Source of the DNA: JARBUG01 sp035628915
Lineage (GTDB): Bacteria; Bacillota; Sulfobacillia; Symbiobacteriales; Symbiobacteriaceae
DNA: 64,000 nt
Direction of reading: 5' to 3'
Assembly: GCA_035628915.1 (NCBI GenBank)
Contig: DASPIW010000039.1
Coordinates: 161,113 to 225,112, forward strand
Position 1 is the stretch's first letter. Each line of letters starts with the position of its first letter. Below are positions 39,524 to 46,804 of the stretch, in pieces. The notes below the pieces were generated by a model. It ran no database searches and had not been told where the DNA came from. It saw only the letters and a list, made by a program, of their open reading frames with translations. The translations under genes and the position numbers were made by a program.

Positions 39524-40657
39524 ATGACAGACGTAGCCAGCTTCATGCACAAGTACTATGATTGGGCAGCTTTCGAGACTTTCATCAAGGAGCTTTACGA
39601 GGCCGATGGTGACGTTGTAGTTGAGCGCGATGTCACGGAAGTCGATCGGTATGGAGCAAAACGCCAGACCGACGTCAAGATCACTAGACGCACTAGGTTT
39701 CATACGTTTGTGACCCTAGTGGAATGCAAGCGCTGGAAGGAACCAGTCGGTAGAGATCGGATCGACGTTCTGGCCGCAAGCATCGAAGCCCTGGGTGCTA
39801 ACAAGGGGGCTATTTTCACTACGACCGGGTTTGAAGAGGGCGCTGTTGCCTATGCTAAGGGCAAGGGTATTGACCTGTTTGTTGTTCGTGATCTGACCCC
39901 CCAAGAGTGGGGCCACCCAGGACGGCACGTGTTCTTCTACCTCCACACTTGGGCAGCCGAGTTTCAAAATGTGCTCTTACCTAACACCCAGGCCATTTCC
40001 CTTGTTGACGAGAACCCAGGATCAATTCACATTAACCTGCTTCTCGACAGCGGTATGGCCAAGGACCCAGATATGGACCTCTTTTCCGTTAAGACGGGAA
40101 GCCGAGGCCCGAATCTGATTGGCCTCCTTGGAGACGTACATGGTCTAATTCTTAGGAACTTGGGCCAAACTGTCGACTTGATCGATGGTGGCAAACCCCA
40201 CGTTCTTGAGGTGCTCGCTGCGTGCGAGGTAGTACTGACGGGAACCGAGTACAGGCAATTGCGGCTCCCAACTGTAGCTGCCAAGCTTGACCGAATTCAG
40301 TTTGGATTCGTTGCTCACGTGACGCAGTCTCAGTTCTCGTTTGACCGTGGCGCTGATCTTGACTTTGCCGTGGTAATTGAGGACTTCATTTCGGAACAAC
40401 GGCTTGTAGCCCATCGCTGGGCGAATGACCCTGGAATCCGCTTTCACGTCCCGAATCCGGCAGAGAACATTGGGCAAGATCCGTTCCAAAATGGAATGCT
40501 GTTCAAAACATTTCTGGCGCCATGGGTGCGGTTGGGAGACGTGGAGCCGGATATTCATTCGGTGGGCCAACAACTGATTCGCGTATTCGTGGATGTCGTA
40601 GATGGAAAACCCAAGCTTGCGCTGCGCTCAGAGCCTCTGCCGAAACCGGCTCCTTGA
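39524..40657 (+). CDS. Mrr-like restriction endonuclease domain protein
   Basis: The 377-residue protein has an N-terminal PD-(D/E)xK domain: AAFETFIKELYEADGDVVVE, YGAKRQTDVKITRR, then FVTLVECKRWKEPVGRDRID, in which D and ECK supply the active site, and ALGANKGAIFTTTGFEEGAV. The C-terminal two thirds are not recognised. I chose the ATG at 39524, with GGAGG 10 bases upstream; the longer open frame overlaps the previous gene. It lies 142 bases after the HExxH gene and may be transcribed with it. An intrinsic terminator follows at 40834. Confidence 0.8.
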   Translation: MTDVASFMHKYYDWAAFETFIKELYEADGDVVVERDVTEVDRYGAKRQTDVKITRRTRFHTFVTLVECKRWKEPVGRDRIDVLAASIEALGANKGAIFTTTGFEEGAVAYAKGKGIDLFVVRDLTPQEWGHPGRHVFFYLHTWAAEFQNVLLPNTQAISLVDENPGSIHINLLLDSGMAKDPDMDLFSVKTGSRGPNLIGLLGDVHGLILRNLGQTVDLIDGGKPHVLEVLAACEVVLTGTEYRQLRLPTVAAKLDRIQFGFVAHVTQSQFSFDRGADLDFAVVIEDFISEQRLVAHRWANDPGIRFHVPNPAENIGQDPFQNGMLFKTFLAPWVRLGDVEPDIHSVGQQLIRVFVDVVDGKPKLALRSEPLPKPAP

Positions 40658-40833
40658 CCAGGGGTGCGGCTTAGTCCGAGGGGCTGGGTGCAGGATGGCA
40701 AGTTGACCGGAGGGCTAGGTCCTTGCCACCAAGGGAACGGGAAGCCTGTAAGCGGGCATTGAACCTACCTCGGGGCTCCAAGTCAAGAATGTAGCCAGGT
40801 GGTGCTGTCACTCACGATTGGTAACGGCCGCTA

Positions 40834-40872
40834 AAAAGCGGCGGCCAGGGCATTACCCTGGTCGCCGCTTTT
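40834..40872. terminator. Strong bidirectional terminator
   Basis: AAAAGCGGCGGCCAGGG and CCCTGGTCGCCGCTTTT form a 17-bp stem with one mismatch around a 5-base loop. Runs of A on the left and T on the right allow termination on both strands. It ends the plus-strand nuclease gene and the minus-strand small gene at 40879. Confidence 0.85.
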
Positions 40873-40878
40873 CGCCTT

Positions 40879-41061
40879 CTAGGCCGAACTCATTACCGTC
40901 GGAACACCTTCAGTAAGCAGCTTCTGCAATGCCCGTTGGCGTCCTCTGCTTAATATGTCTAGCGCCTTTTTGGCTTCTGCGGGGTTTTCGACGAACCCAA
41001 TCCGCATTATTATCCGGCTCCGTGTAGCCACACGTTCCCCTAGCTCTTCGTGGCCCGGCAT
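40879..41061 (-). CDS. Small hypothetical protein
   Basis: The 60-residue frame ends 6 bases before a strong terminator that would serve it. The product is charged and probably helical (IGFVENPAEAKKALDILSRG then RQRALQKLL). GATGAGG precedes the ATG. No family is recognised. The stop-terminator spacing is the main sign that it is real. Confidence 0.4.
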   Translation of the reverse strand: MPGHEELGERVATRSRIIMRIGFVENPAEAKKALDILSRGRQRALQKLLTEGVPTVMSSA

Positions 41062-41284
41062 GCCTCATCTGCCCCCTTTTGACACCCACTTCTGCGTATG
41101 TGGTGGTCGATCGGGATATGCTCGACGGATTCCTGACCACGGTGCGAGGTGAAGGTGCCGGCTCCAGCAGCCGGCTGTCCTGTTGGAAGCATAACCCAGA
41201 GGCCGAACCTTGGCTATAAGTTTTGGGGGTATTTCCTAGCGGGAAAGCCACAGAAGCGCATGACATAGATGCTGCGTTACCCAG
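41062..41284. other. Gap without a supported gene
   Basis: Together with 40658-40833 this is the emptiest part of the element. An open frame crosses it on the minus strand but has no ribosome-binding site and poor composition. A short inverted repeat (CAGCCGGCTG and GAGCCGGC nearby, about 41165-41185) is the only structure seen. Confidence 0.5.
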
Positions 41285-41632
41285 TCACCTTACGATGTTG
41301 ATAAAGGTTTCCTGCAGGGGAGCACCGGTCACGGCGTCTAGATAAAGCCGCAGATTGGCAGGCTGGCCTGGCTGCGCACTGTAGAGCACCCACAGGGGAC
41401 GGCTTGATTGTTTACCATCGACCGTCACGTCAGCATTCGATACGAATTGGGCTCTCCAAACGCCAGAAGCATCACGGTCCTTCGCTATACGAATTGCTTC
41501 TCGTTCTGATATATACCGAGAAGGCGTTCCCTTATTAACGAAAACTGAGCCGCCCACATAGATAAAGCATGCGAAAATGGCAACCAAGAGTGCTGCCAGA
41601 GTCCACCGTCTCAGAATATCGCCTCTTTCCAT
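41285..41632 (-). CDS. Membrane-anchored PepSY-like protein
   Basis: The 115-residue protein has an N-terminal membrane helix (about residues 9-29, WTLAALLVAIFACFIYVGGS). A small outer domain follows, with SEREAIRIAKDRDASGVWRA and LRLYLDAVTGAPLQETFI, the general pattern of PepSY domains, which often inhibit or guide secreted proteases. The ATG at 41630-41632 is 11 bases from AGGAGG. It is the last gene of the protease operon. Confidence 0.6.
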   Translation of the reverse strand: MERGDILRRWTLAALLVAIFACFIYVGGSVFVNKGTPSRYISEREAIRIAKDRDASGVWRAQFVSNADVTVDGKQSSRPLWVLYSAQPGQPANLRLYLDAVTGAPLQETFINIVR

Positions 41633-41696
41633 TACGACATGCACCTCCTATTTAATGACGAAGCATTGCAGCAGAATGTTCCGGATATTTGTAGTT

Positions 41697-41728
41697 GGGC
41701 GCCTCGTCTCTACGATGACGAGGCGCCC
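41697..41728. terminator. Hairpin within the protease operon
   Basis: GGGCGCCTCGTC and GACGAGGCGCCC form a perfect 12-bp stem with an 8-base loop, between the 177-residue and 115-residue genes. CTCCTTTTTAC follows on the plus strand; the minus-strand tail is weak, so it may only dampen read-through. Confidence 0.55.
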
Positions 41729-41737
41729 CGCTCCTTT

Positions 41738-42271
41738 TTACTTGCTTCCCTTGACGACAGTGAGCAGTTCAGAGAGGTTTAGTTTCTCCGTCCTGTTGCC
41801 CACCGATCCATCAGAGTAAACGGTGAACTTGCCCTTATCCAGCCCGTTGATACGGAACGTGTTTTCAGGATCGGCGGCGATCTGTTCCAGGAAGACGACG
41901 GCTTTTTCACCTGCACGAGGCGCTACGCCGTTTACCGCCCGGAATGTCATCCCTTCCAGTTTTCCCCCCGGGACGCTGACTACAATTTTGGATGATTGTA
42001 GGCCACCTTTGTGGAAGTCCTGTACGGTGGCTTCCCAGTCAGTCATGGCCATTACCTTGTCAGGTGTTGTCCACCGAACCTGTAACGGACGATTGAAGAT
42101 GACGGTAGCCACGACCGGACTGGAATCCGCGCGCTCCTCAACAGTCAGGTTCACATCCCCATATAACGCTTCAGCAACAACCGCTTCAGGCTTAAAGACC
42201 TCTGCAGCGACGACAAACGGAATGGAAAGCGACGCTGCCAGAACCAGGATTGTGACCACGATTCGCTTCAC
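41738..42271 (-). CDS. Secreted hypothetical protein of the protease operon
   Basis: The 177-residue precursor has a signal peptide (IVVTILVLAASLSIPFVVAA). The mature part is beta-rich (SSPVVATVIFNRPLQVRWTT, KIVVSVPGGKLEGMTFRAVN, GEKAVVFLEQIAADPENTFR). The GTG start follows TAAGGAGGAAG. It lies 53 bases downstream of the matrixin gene, so the two are probably made together; it could be a substrate, inhibitor or helper. No family is recognised. Confidence 0.7.
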   Translation of the reverse strand: MKRIVVTILVLAASLSIPFVVAAEVFKPEAVVAEALYGDVNLTVEERADSSPVVATVIFNRPLQVRWTTPDKVMAMTDWEATVQDFHKGGLQSSKIVVSVPGGKLEGMTFRAVNGVAPRAGEKAVVFLEQIAADPENTFRINGLDKGKFTVYSDGSVGNRTEKLNLSELLTVVKGSK

Positions 42272-42324
42272 GGTATATCTTCCTCCTTACAGATGATGTG
42301 TCGCTCCCTTAGGGATAGGGGCTC

Positions 42325-42885
42325 TTAGGGATAGAGGGAATTCATCAGGCTGGTATCTCTAGTCTCCAGGGTGCGCTTGTGGGTCTCGCCGTAGTAGGTA
42401 TACATGTACATGGTGGCCGCGAGGTCACCAGAAGCAGTCAGATCGTTCAGGCCCCCAAAATGGCCAAACTCATGGGCTGCGACACTCTGAACGTCGAGGG
42501 CGCTAGCATTACCGTCGGTAGCCCAGGTCGCATTCTGATTGAAGATCATGTTGGCAAGAACAAGGTAGTTGGAACTGTTGTAGTAACGCATTGTTATAGC
42601 TCCTGCACTGGAAGGGGCACCCCAGTCGGTGACATCGCCCCAACCAACCCAATTGGAGCTACTGCTGCTCTCCGAATAATCGATCCTGGTTTGGTTGGTC
42701 CATGTAGTGGCGGCGGCACGGACGTTGGGCTTGTACGCGGTCGGAACGGCGAGGACATCGCAGCAGTGCCCGTTTAGGTGGTAGGTAACAGACGAGCTTG
42801 ACCAGCCAGGTGCCGCAGCAAAAACCGTCGAGGCCGCAAACAGCAGGACTGCAACCGTGGCAAGAATCAGGTAGTACCGTTTCAC
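42325..42885 (-). CDS. Secreted matrixin-type metalloprotease
   Basis: The 186-residue precursor has a signal peptide (YYLILATVAVLLFAASTVFA) and a metzincin active site, SVAAHEFGHFGGLND, which is HExxHxxGxxD, with a Met-turn-like ATMYMYTYYGET 18 residues on. This fits peptidase family M10. A GTG at 42883-42885 follows GGAGGAAGG and is preferred over the in-frame ATG upstream. The enzyme is small and has no pro-domain that I can see. Palindromic sites lie 110-150 bases upstream. Confidence 0.85.
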   Translation of the reverse strand: MKRYYLILATVAVLLFAASTVFAAAPGWSSSSVTYHLNGHCCDVLAVPTAYKPNVRAAATTWTNQTRIDYSESSSSSNWVGWGDVTDWGAPSSAGAITMRYYNSSNYLVLANMIFNQNATWATDGNASALDVQSVAAHEFGHFGGLNDLTASGDLAATMYMYTYYGETHKRTLETRDTSLMNSLYP

Positions 42886-42994
42886 GTATCCTTCCTCCTT
42901 CAGGTCTGAGACTGCCATTGCTGGCATGATTATTTTACATAGCGATAATGATTTGGTTTGTCGTAATTTGTCATTTAATTAGAATTTATCATTA

Positions 42995-43035
42995 TGTACT
43001 ACTTCAGTACAACCTAGTCCTAGGACTTAAGTCCT
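42995..43035 (-). promoter_or_regulatory. Cluster of palindromes upstream of the protease operon
   Basis: Three palindromes lie together: TGTACT-ACTTC-AGTACA (42995-43011), AGTCCTAGGACT (43016-43027) and AGGACTTAAGTCCT (43022-43035), the last two overlapping. The surrounding 42930-43010 is very AT-rich. They look like operators for a regulator of the matrixin operon. A TTGTAC word inside the first could also be a -35 box. Confidence 0.5.
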
Positions 43036-43209
43036 TAAGAGAATCTTCCAGTTGCAAGCCTACTCCTCAAAGGAAGCTACCCTTCGGGCCAGGAGCATAT
43101 CGCTGTCGTCGTTAGGTCCGGCACCCGGGCCAGTTTCCTAGCTGTCGGTTGCTGTTTCAGAATCTGACGGCTGTCGCCTGCGTGAGATCCTCAAGTACGC
43201 CTTCACAAA

Positions 43210-43247
43210 CCAGGGTCCCGTCCTTCATGGTGAGGACGGGACCCTGG
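43210..43247 (-). terminator. Perfect 15-bp hairpin near the right end of the element
   Basis: CCAGGGTCCCGTCCT and AGGACGGGACCCTGG pair exactly around TCATGGTG. On the minus strand TTTG follows. It would stop transcription that enters the element from the host gene fragment at 43300-43923. Confidence 0.65.
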
Positions 43248-43299
43248 CTATCTCTCTGGACGTGTGAGACGGGACAGCAGACGCAAGATTTCGTTTCGG

Positions 43300-43923
43300 T
43301 CATGGGGCAACTGAGGGTCGCCGCCCTCGCTTAATGAAGGGACCTACCGATTGAGATGTACCTAGAAGTATGGGCGCGCCTGTCCACCAAAATACCTTGC
43401 ATTCACCAGAGATGATGTTGTCGATCACGAAGGTAGCTCCTCGCACCGCCACCACAATTGTCTCCTGCACCGCTGCGATGGTCTGCTGGATCATCTGATT
43501 GACCTGCTCCAGCAAATCCAGCAGAGCTTGCTGAATGACAACCACGTCTTCCATCAGTTTCTGGTTGATCTGATCAAAGAGCGTGGCGATCTTCGCAAGT
43601 TGCTGGCCGGAAAACGCATCCAGCGACTCCAGCGTCGTGTTCAAGGCGTTGCCGTAGGTCGTCTCAAGCTGCTGAATCAGCTTCTGGATCTGGGTGGACG
43701 CCTCTTGCATGATGCCTTTGGCGGCGCCCTCCGCCTGGTCAATCGTATCATTCACCAGGCCCTGGGCCATCTTGCCGCCGGCAATGACGGCGCCGATGGT
43801 GATCAATAAGTCAATCAGGGCTTCGGACCGCCTGGGAACCATGGCCGGCGCCATGATGGCCGCGAGCATGGTCAGGACGAGCACCGCGCTGATCATCCGG
43901 ACGCGAATCGCCACAAGGAACAC
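43300..43923 (-). pseudogene. N-terminal part of the host gene split by the element
   Basis: The frame starts at a GTG 6 bases after GGAGAGG. It has a hydrophobic signal or anchor (MISAVLVLTMLAAIMAPAM) and a second weaker hydrophobic stretch. A long coiled coil rich in Gln follows (TQIQKLIQQLETTYGNALNT, QINQKLMEDVVVIQQALLDL, LEQVNQMIQQTIAAVQETIV). Host sequence ends near IDNIISG at 43407; the following 35 codons are element sequence. Joined at GGTGA, the reading frame passes straight into the TIG fragment at 19443, giving one protein of about 600 residues. Confidence 0.65.
43403..43407. other. Probable right attachment site core (attR)
   Basis: TCACC matches the left core at 19448-19452. On the host side the minus-strand coding frame reads ...N-I-I-S-G; across the left core it continues G-D-T-V-R-L-L-E-I. 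No tRNA gene lies at either end, so the target is this protein gene. Confidence 0.55.
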
Positions 43924-44033
43924 CCCCACCCTCTCCGGTAATGGTCGCTTAGCTCCAACTTTACCAACCGCTGGCAGAGCCGGCCACGAAACCTGGCATT
44001 TTCACCCGGCAGCGAAGGCAACAGAACACCCTA

Positions 44034-44063
44034 TTGACCGGATTCTATCCCCGAGAGTAAAAT
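44034..44063 (+). promoter_or_regulatory. Promoter of the tetR-aarF operon
   Basis: TTGACC (44034-44039) and TAAAAT (44058-44063) are 18 bases apart. The TetR operator begins at the last base pair of the -10 box, so binding would block transcription. Confidence 0.6.
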
Positions 44064-44078
44064 CTAACTAAGTTAGAT
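44062..44078. promoter_or_regulatory. 17-base palindromic TetR-type operator
   Basis: ATCTAACTAAGTTAGAT is a perfect palindrome around a central A. It overlaps the promoter and lies 27 bases before the TetR-family gene, the usual place of an autoregulatory operator. Confidence 0.75.
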
Positions 44079-44104
44079 AATCATCGGTCAACAGGGGGGA
44101 GGCC

Positions 44105-44707
44105 ATGCCACCACGGGGGCCTCGGGCCGAACGGGCCATTCAACTGCGCCAAGCCATTTTGAAGGCCGTGCTTGAGATCGTCCATCGGGAAGGCTGGCAT
44201 AGCCTGACCATCCGGAAAATCGCCGACCAGATTCAGTACAGTCCGCCCATGATCTACGAGCATTTTGAAAGCAAGGAAGCCATCTACGCCGAGCTGTCCG
44301 CCGATGGCTACCAGCTGCTCTACCGTTACATGATCACAGGAGCGGCGGGCCTCGCCGATCCCGAGCGGCGCCTGCGGGCGCTGCTGCGTTCCCTGCGCCT
44401 GTTTGCCTGGGAGAATCCGGGCCACTACCAGGCCATGTTCGGGCTGGCCACGGCCGGCGCCCGCGACACCCGGACCGACGACGTTCACTCCGGCGCCTGC
44501 CGGGGCCTGCTTGGCGATGCCCTGTTCCAATGCATGAATGCGGGCCTGCTGCGCCAAGTGCCGCCCCTGGAAGCAGCGGCTGCCCTGATGGCGTCTGCGC
44601 ACGGCGTCATCGCGCTGCGGCTGTCCGGCCAGATTGCCGACCAACGCACGGCCGATCAGCTGTACGAAACGGTTACGGATGGTTTGATTGCGGGCTGGAA
44701 GCGGTGA
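44105..44707 (+). CDS. TetR-family transcriptional regulator
   Basis: The 200-residue protein has the N-terminal TetR helix-turn-helix: AILKAVLEIVHREGWHSLTI, RKIADQIQYSPPMIYEHFES, KEAIYAEL. The C-terminal ligand domain (about residues 80-195) is of the TetR_C type with GLLRQVPPLEAAAALMASAH. GGGGGAGG precedes the ATG. The palindrome at 44062 is the likely operator. The regulated genes are probably itself and the two genes downstream. The inducer is unknown. Confidence 0.9.
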   Translation: MPPRGPRAERAIQLRQAILKAVLEIVHREGWHSLTIRKIADQIQYSPPMIYEHFESKEAIYAELSADGYQLLYRYMITGAAGLADPERRLRALLRSLRLFAWENPGHYQAMFGLATAGARDTRTDDVHSGACRGLLGDALFQCMNAGLLRQVPPLEAAAALMASAHGVIALRLSGQIADQRTADQLYETVTDGLIAGWKR

Positions 44708-44765
44708 GTTTCTTATCCCGCATACCTAACAAAGTTCGGTTTTCACCAGAAAAGGAGGGTTTCGC

Positions 44766-44987
44766 ATGTTCTTCCGTCGCCGCCGTCCCCCGTTCCTGCT
44801 TTACCTCATTCTGCTGGTGCTGGGGGTCAAAGTCGGCCGCCACTGCTGCAGTGCTGACCCCGCCAAGAAGGAAGAGATGAAGTCCAAGGCCCGCCTGTTC
44901 CGGTCCAAGCTGAAGGAAGCGTTCTCGGTGTGGGAGCCGGATGAGAAGAAGGAGGGTGGCGAGGCCCCTGCCGAACAGCAGGGCTGA
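44766..44987 (+). CDS. Small single-helix membrane protein
   Basis: The 73-residue product has a basic start (FFRRRRPP), one membrane helix (FLLYLILLVLGVKVG), a Cys-Cys pair, then a charged tail (KKEEMKSKARLFRSKLKEAF). AAAAGGAGGG lies before the ATG. It stands between the TetR gene and the AarF-like gene, so it may work with the latter. No family is recognised. Confidence 0.7.
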   Translation: MFFRRRRPPFLLYLILLVLGVKVGRHCCSADPAKKEEMKSKARLFRSKLKEAFSVWEPDEKKEGGEAPAEQQG

Positions 44988-45013
44988 GCCGTCCATGAGG
45001 GGAGGACCCGCTG

Positions 45014-46741
45014 GTGCCGTCGCAGCTAGGGCGTTCGCTGACGATCTTCTGGTTGGCGTTTCGGCTGTTGGTTGATTACCTGTGGCTTGATTTCACCAGC
45101 CGCTTTCGCAGCAGCGAGGCGCAGCGTGCCACGGAGCAGCGGGCCTATGCCCGCTGGGGCCGGATGATTCGCAAGGCGGCGGTGAGGCTGGGCGGGGTGA
45201 TCATCAAAGTCGGGCAGTTCTTAAGCACCCGCGCGGACATTCTGCCCGATGTTTTCACCAAGGAACTGGCTTCCCTCCAGGACGCCGTTCCCCCCGCCCC
45301 CTTTACCGCGGTCAGGCGCCAGGTTGAGGACGAACTGGGCGCCCCGCTCGGGGCGTTCTTCACCGAATTTGACGAACAGCCCCTGGCCTCGGCGTCGCTG
45401 GGGCAGGTGCACAGAGCCGTGCTCAAAGAAGGGCAGCTCGTGGCCGTCAAGGTGCTGCGCCCGGGCATTGAGCGCCTGGTAGCGATCGACCTTTCCGCCC
45501 TGCGCCGGGTGCTGGGTTGGGTGAAGCGCATGACTTCCTGGGCTAAGCGCTTTGACCTTGACGCGGTCATGGACGAATTCGAGGCCACCACCCTTCGGGA
45601 GATGGATTACCTGCAGGAGGCCGAACACATCCGTAAGTTCCGCCACAACCTGCGGGCGGTGCCCGGAGTGGACGTGCCCTTCCCGTTTGATAACCTGGTG
45701 TCGCGGCGCACGCTGGTCATGGAGTACGTCGAGGGCATGAAGCTGACCGAGCGGGACCGGCTCCAGGCGGCGGGCATTGACCGGGTTCAACTGGCCCAGC
45801 GCCTGGTGGATGCCTATGTGCAGATGGTGCTGGTGGACGGATTTGTCCACGTGGACCCGCACCCGGGCAACCTGCTGGTCCGCCCGGATGGTACCGTCGT
45901 CTTCCTGGATTTCGGCATGGTCGCCTCCATTACGGCCAAGGACAAAAAAGGCGTGGCCGACCTGGCCACGACGCTCCTGACCCGGAACCTGGACGGCGCC
46001 GTGGCGGCCCTGCGCGACCTGGAGGTCCTCCGCCCCCACGCCAACGCCACGGTGCTCAAGCAGGCCCTGGGGTTCATACTCGACCGCCTGAGCGGCACGA
46101 AGCTCGAGGTGGGCCCGGAATTCGACCGGTTCCTGGTGCAATTACGGGAATGGCTGTACGAAGAGCCGCTCCAGTTCCCATCTCGCTACATCTTCCTGGT
46201 GCGGGCCGTCGGGCTTCTGGCTGGCCTTGCCGCAGGGCTGGATCCGGAGATTGACTGGGTAGGCATTCTCAAGCGGCAGGCGCTGCCGCTGCTGACCCAG
46301 ACCCAGACCGGCGGGGATTCCAAGGATGACGGGGGCTTCAACTGGCAGAAGACGGCGGCGGACCTGCTCGGCCCGAAAGCCGCCGCCGGCCTGGGCATCG
46401 CCTGGCGCGAAGTCTCCGCCGCCGGCATGAGCGCCCTGCGAGTGCCGGGCGAACTGGAACACGTTCTGCAAAAGGCGGATGCGGGCAACCTGCAGGTCAG
46501 GGTCGATTTAGGTCCCGTGTCGGAGCAGTTGGCCCGCAATGGCAGCCGTTCTTCGTGGTCAACCGTCGCGGCGGGCGCCGGCATAACCGGGGCGCTGCTG
46601 CGGGTGGGCGGGTTTCCACTGGAGGCCAGAGTCGCCTGGGGCGTGGCGGGGTTTGCCCTGTTGCTGCTCCTGATGAGCAGCAGGTCAGCCGGGGGGCGGC
46701 GCCGGAGTTCGTTCCACGGCAAGCTGCGGGGAGACCGTTAA
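45014..46741 (+). CDS. ABC1/AarF/UbiB-family atypical kinase
   Basis: The 575-residue protein carries the family motifs: the KxGQ motif in VIIKVGQFLSTRADILPD, ASASLGQVHRAVLKEGQLVA with the nucleotide-binding Lys in VAVKVLRPGI, the catalytic VHVDPHPGNLLVRPDGTVVF and the metal-binding LDFGM. Two membrane helices lie near the C-terminus (about residues 520-560). Members support quinone or isoprenoid lipid metabolism. The GTG start follows GGGGAGG by 8 bases. A terminator follows, facing the convergent amt gene. Confidence 0.9.
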   Translation: MPSQLGRSLTIFWLAFRLLVDYLWLDFTSRFRSSEAQRATEQRAYARWGRMIRKAAVRLGGVIIKVGQFLSTRADILPDVFTKELASLQDAVPPAPFTAVRRQVEDELGAPLGAFFTEFDEQPLASASLGQVHRAVLKEGQLVAVKVLRPGIERLVAIDLSALRRVLGWVKRMTSWAKRFDLDAVMDEFEATTLREMDYLQEAEHIRKFRHNLRAVPGVDVPFPFDNLVSRRTLVMEYVEGMKLTERDRLQAAGIDRVQLAQRLVDAYVQMVLVDGFVHVDPHPGNLLVRPDGTVVFLDFGMVASITAKDKKGVADLATTLLTRNLDGAVAALRDLEVLRPHANATVLKQALGFILDRLSGTKLEVGPEFDRFLVQLREWLYEEPLQFPSRYIFLVRAVGLLAGLAAGLDPEIDWVGILKRQALPLLTQTQTGGDSKDDGGFNWQKTAADLLGPKAAAGLGIAWREVSAAGMSALRVPGELEHVLQKADAGNLQVRVDLGPVSEQLARNGSRSSWSTVAAGAGITGALLRVGGFPLEARVAWGVAGFALLLLLMSSRSAGGRRRSSFHGKLRGDR

Positions 46742-46749
46742 GCTACGTA

Positions 46750-46781
46750 AGGCCGGGGGCTGGCAGGTACGCCCCCGGCCT
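46750..46781. terminator. Bidirectional terminator between aarF-like and amt genes
   Basis: AGGCCGGGGGC and GCCCCCGGCCT form a perfect 11-bp stem with a 10-base loop, followed by TTTG on the plus strand. The amt stop codon is 24 bases beyond. Confidence 0.8.
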
Positions 46782-46804
46782 TTGTATGCATAGCAGGGTT
46801 CGGA

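Larger units (their letters stand above)
19448..43407. mobile_element. Integrative and conjugative element of about 24 kb
   Basis: The region begins at a large serine recombinase and ends at the other half of a split host gene. It holds the machinery expected for Gram-positive conjugation: a VirB4-like ATPase, a VirB6-like membrane protein, a TcpE-like protein, a cell-wall hydrolase, two coupling-type ATPases, two replication-relaxation proteins and an XRE repressor. The ends are inferred from the shared core TCACC (19448-19452 and 43403-43407) at which the host gene rejoins in frame. Stretches such as 42930-43035 are clearly richer in A and T than the flanks. No relaxase of a common MOB family was recognised. 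Confidence 0.82.

Noticed and set aside
40910..41266. A 118-codon minus-strand frame overlapping the 60-codon gene
   Set aside because: No ribosome-binding site, poor composition, and it runs through hairpin-like sequence.
43036..43209. A riboswitch upstream of the matrixin gene
   Set aside because: I looked for the c-di-GMP core because secreted proteases are sometimes controlled that way, but the CGCAAAGCC and GAAA-loop elements are missing.
43149..43334. A 61-codon plus-strand frame at the right end of the element
   Set aside because: It spans the terminator hairpin and has no start signals.
19400..43460. tRNA gene as the integration target
   Set aside because: No tRNA-like cloverleaf or T-arm sequence is present at either end; the split protein gene explains the site better.
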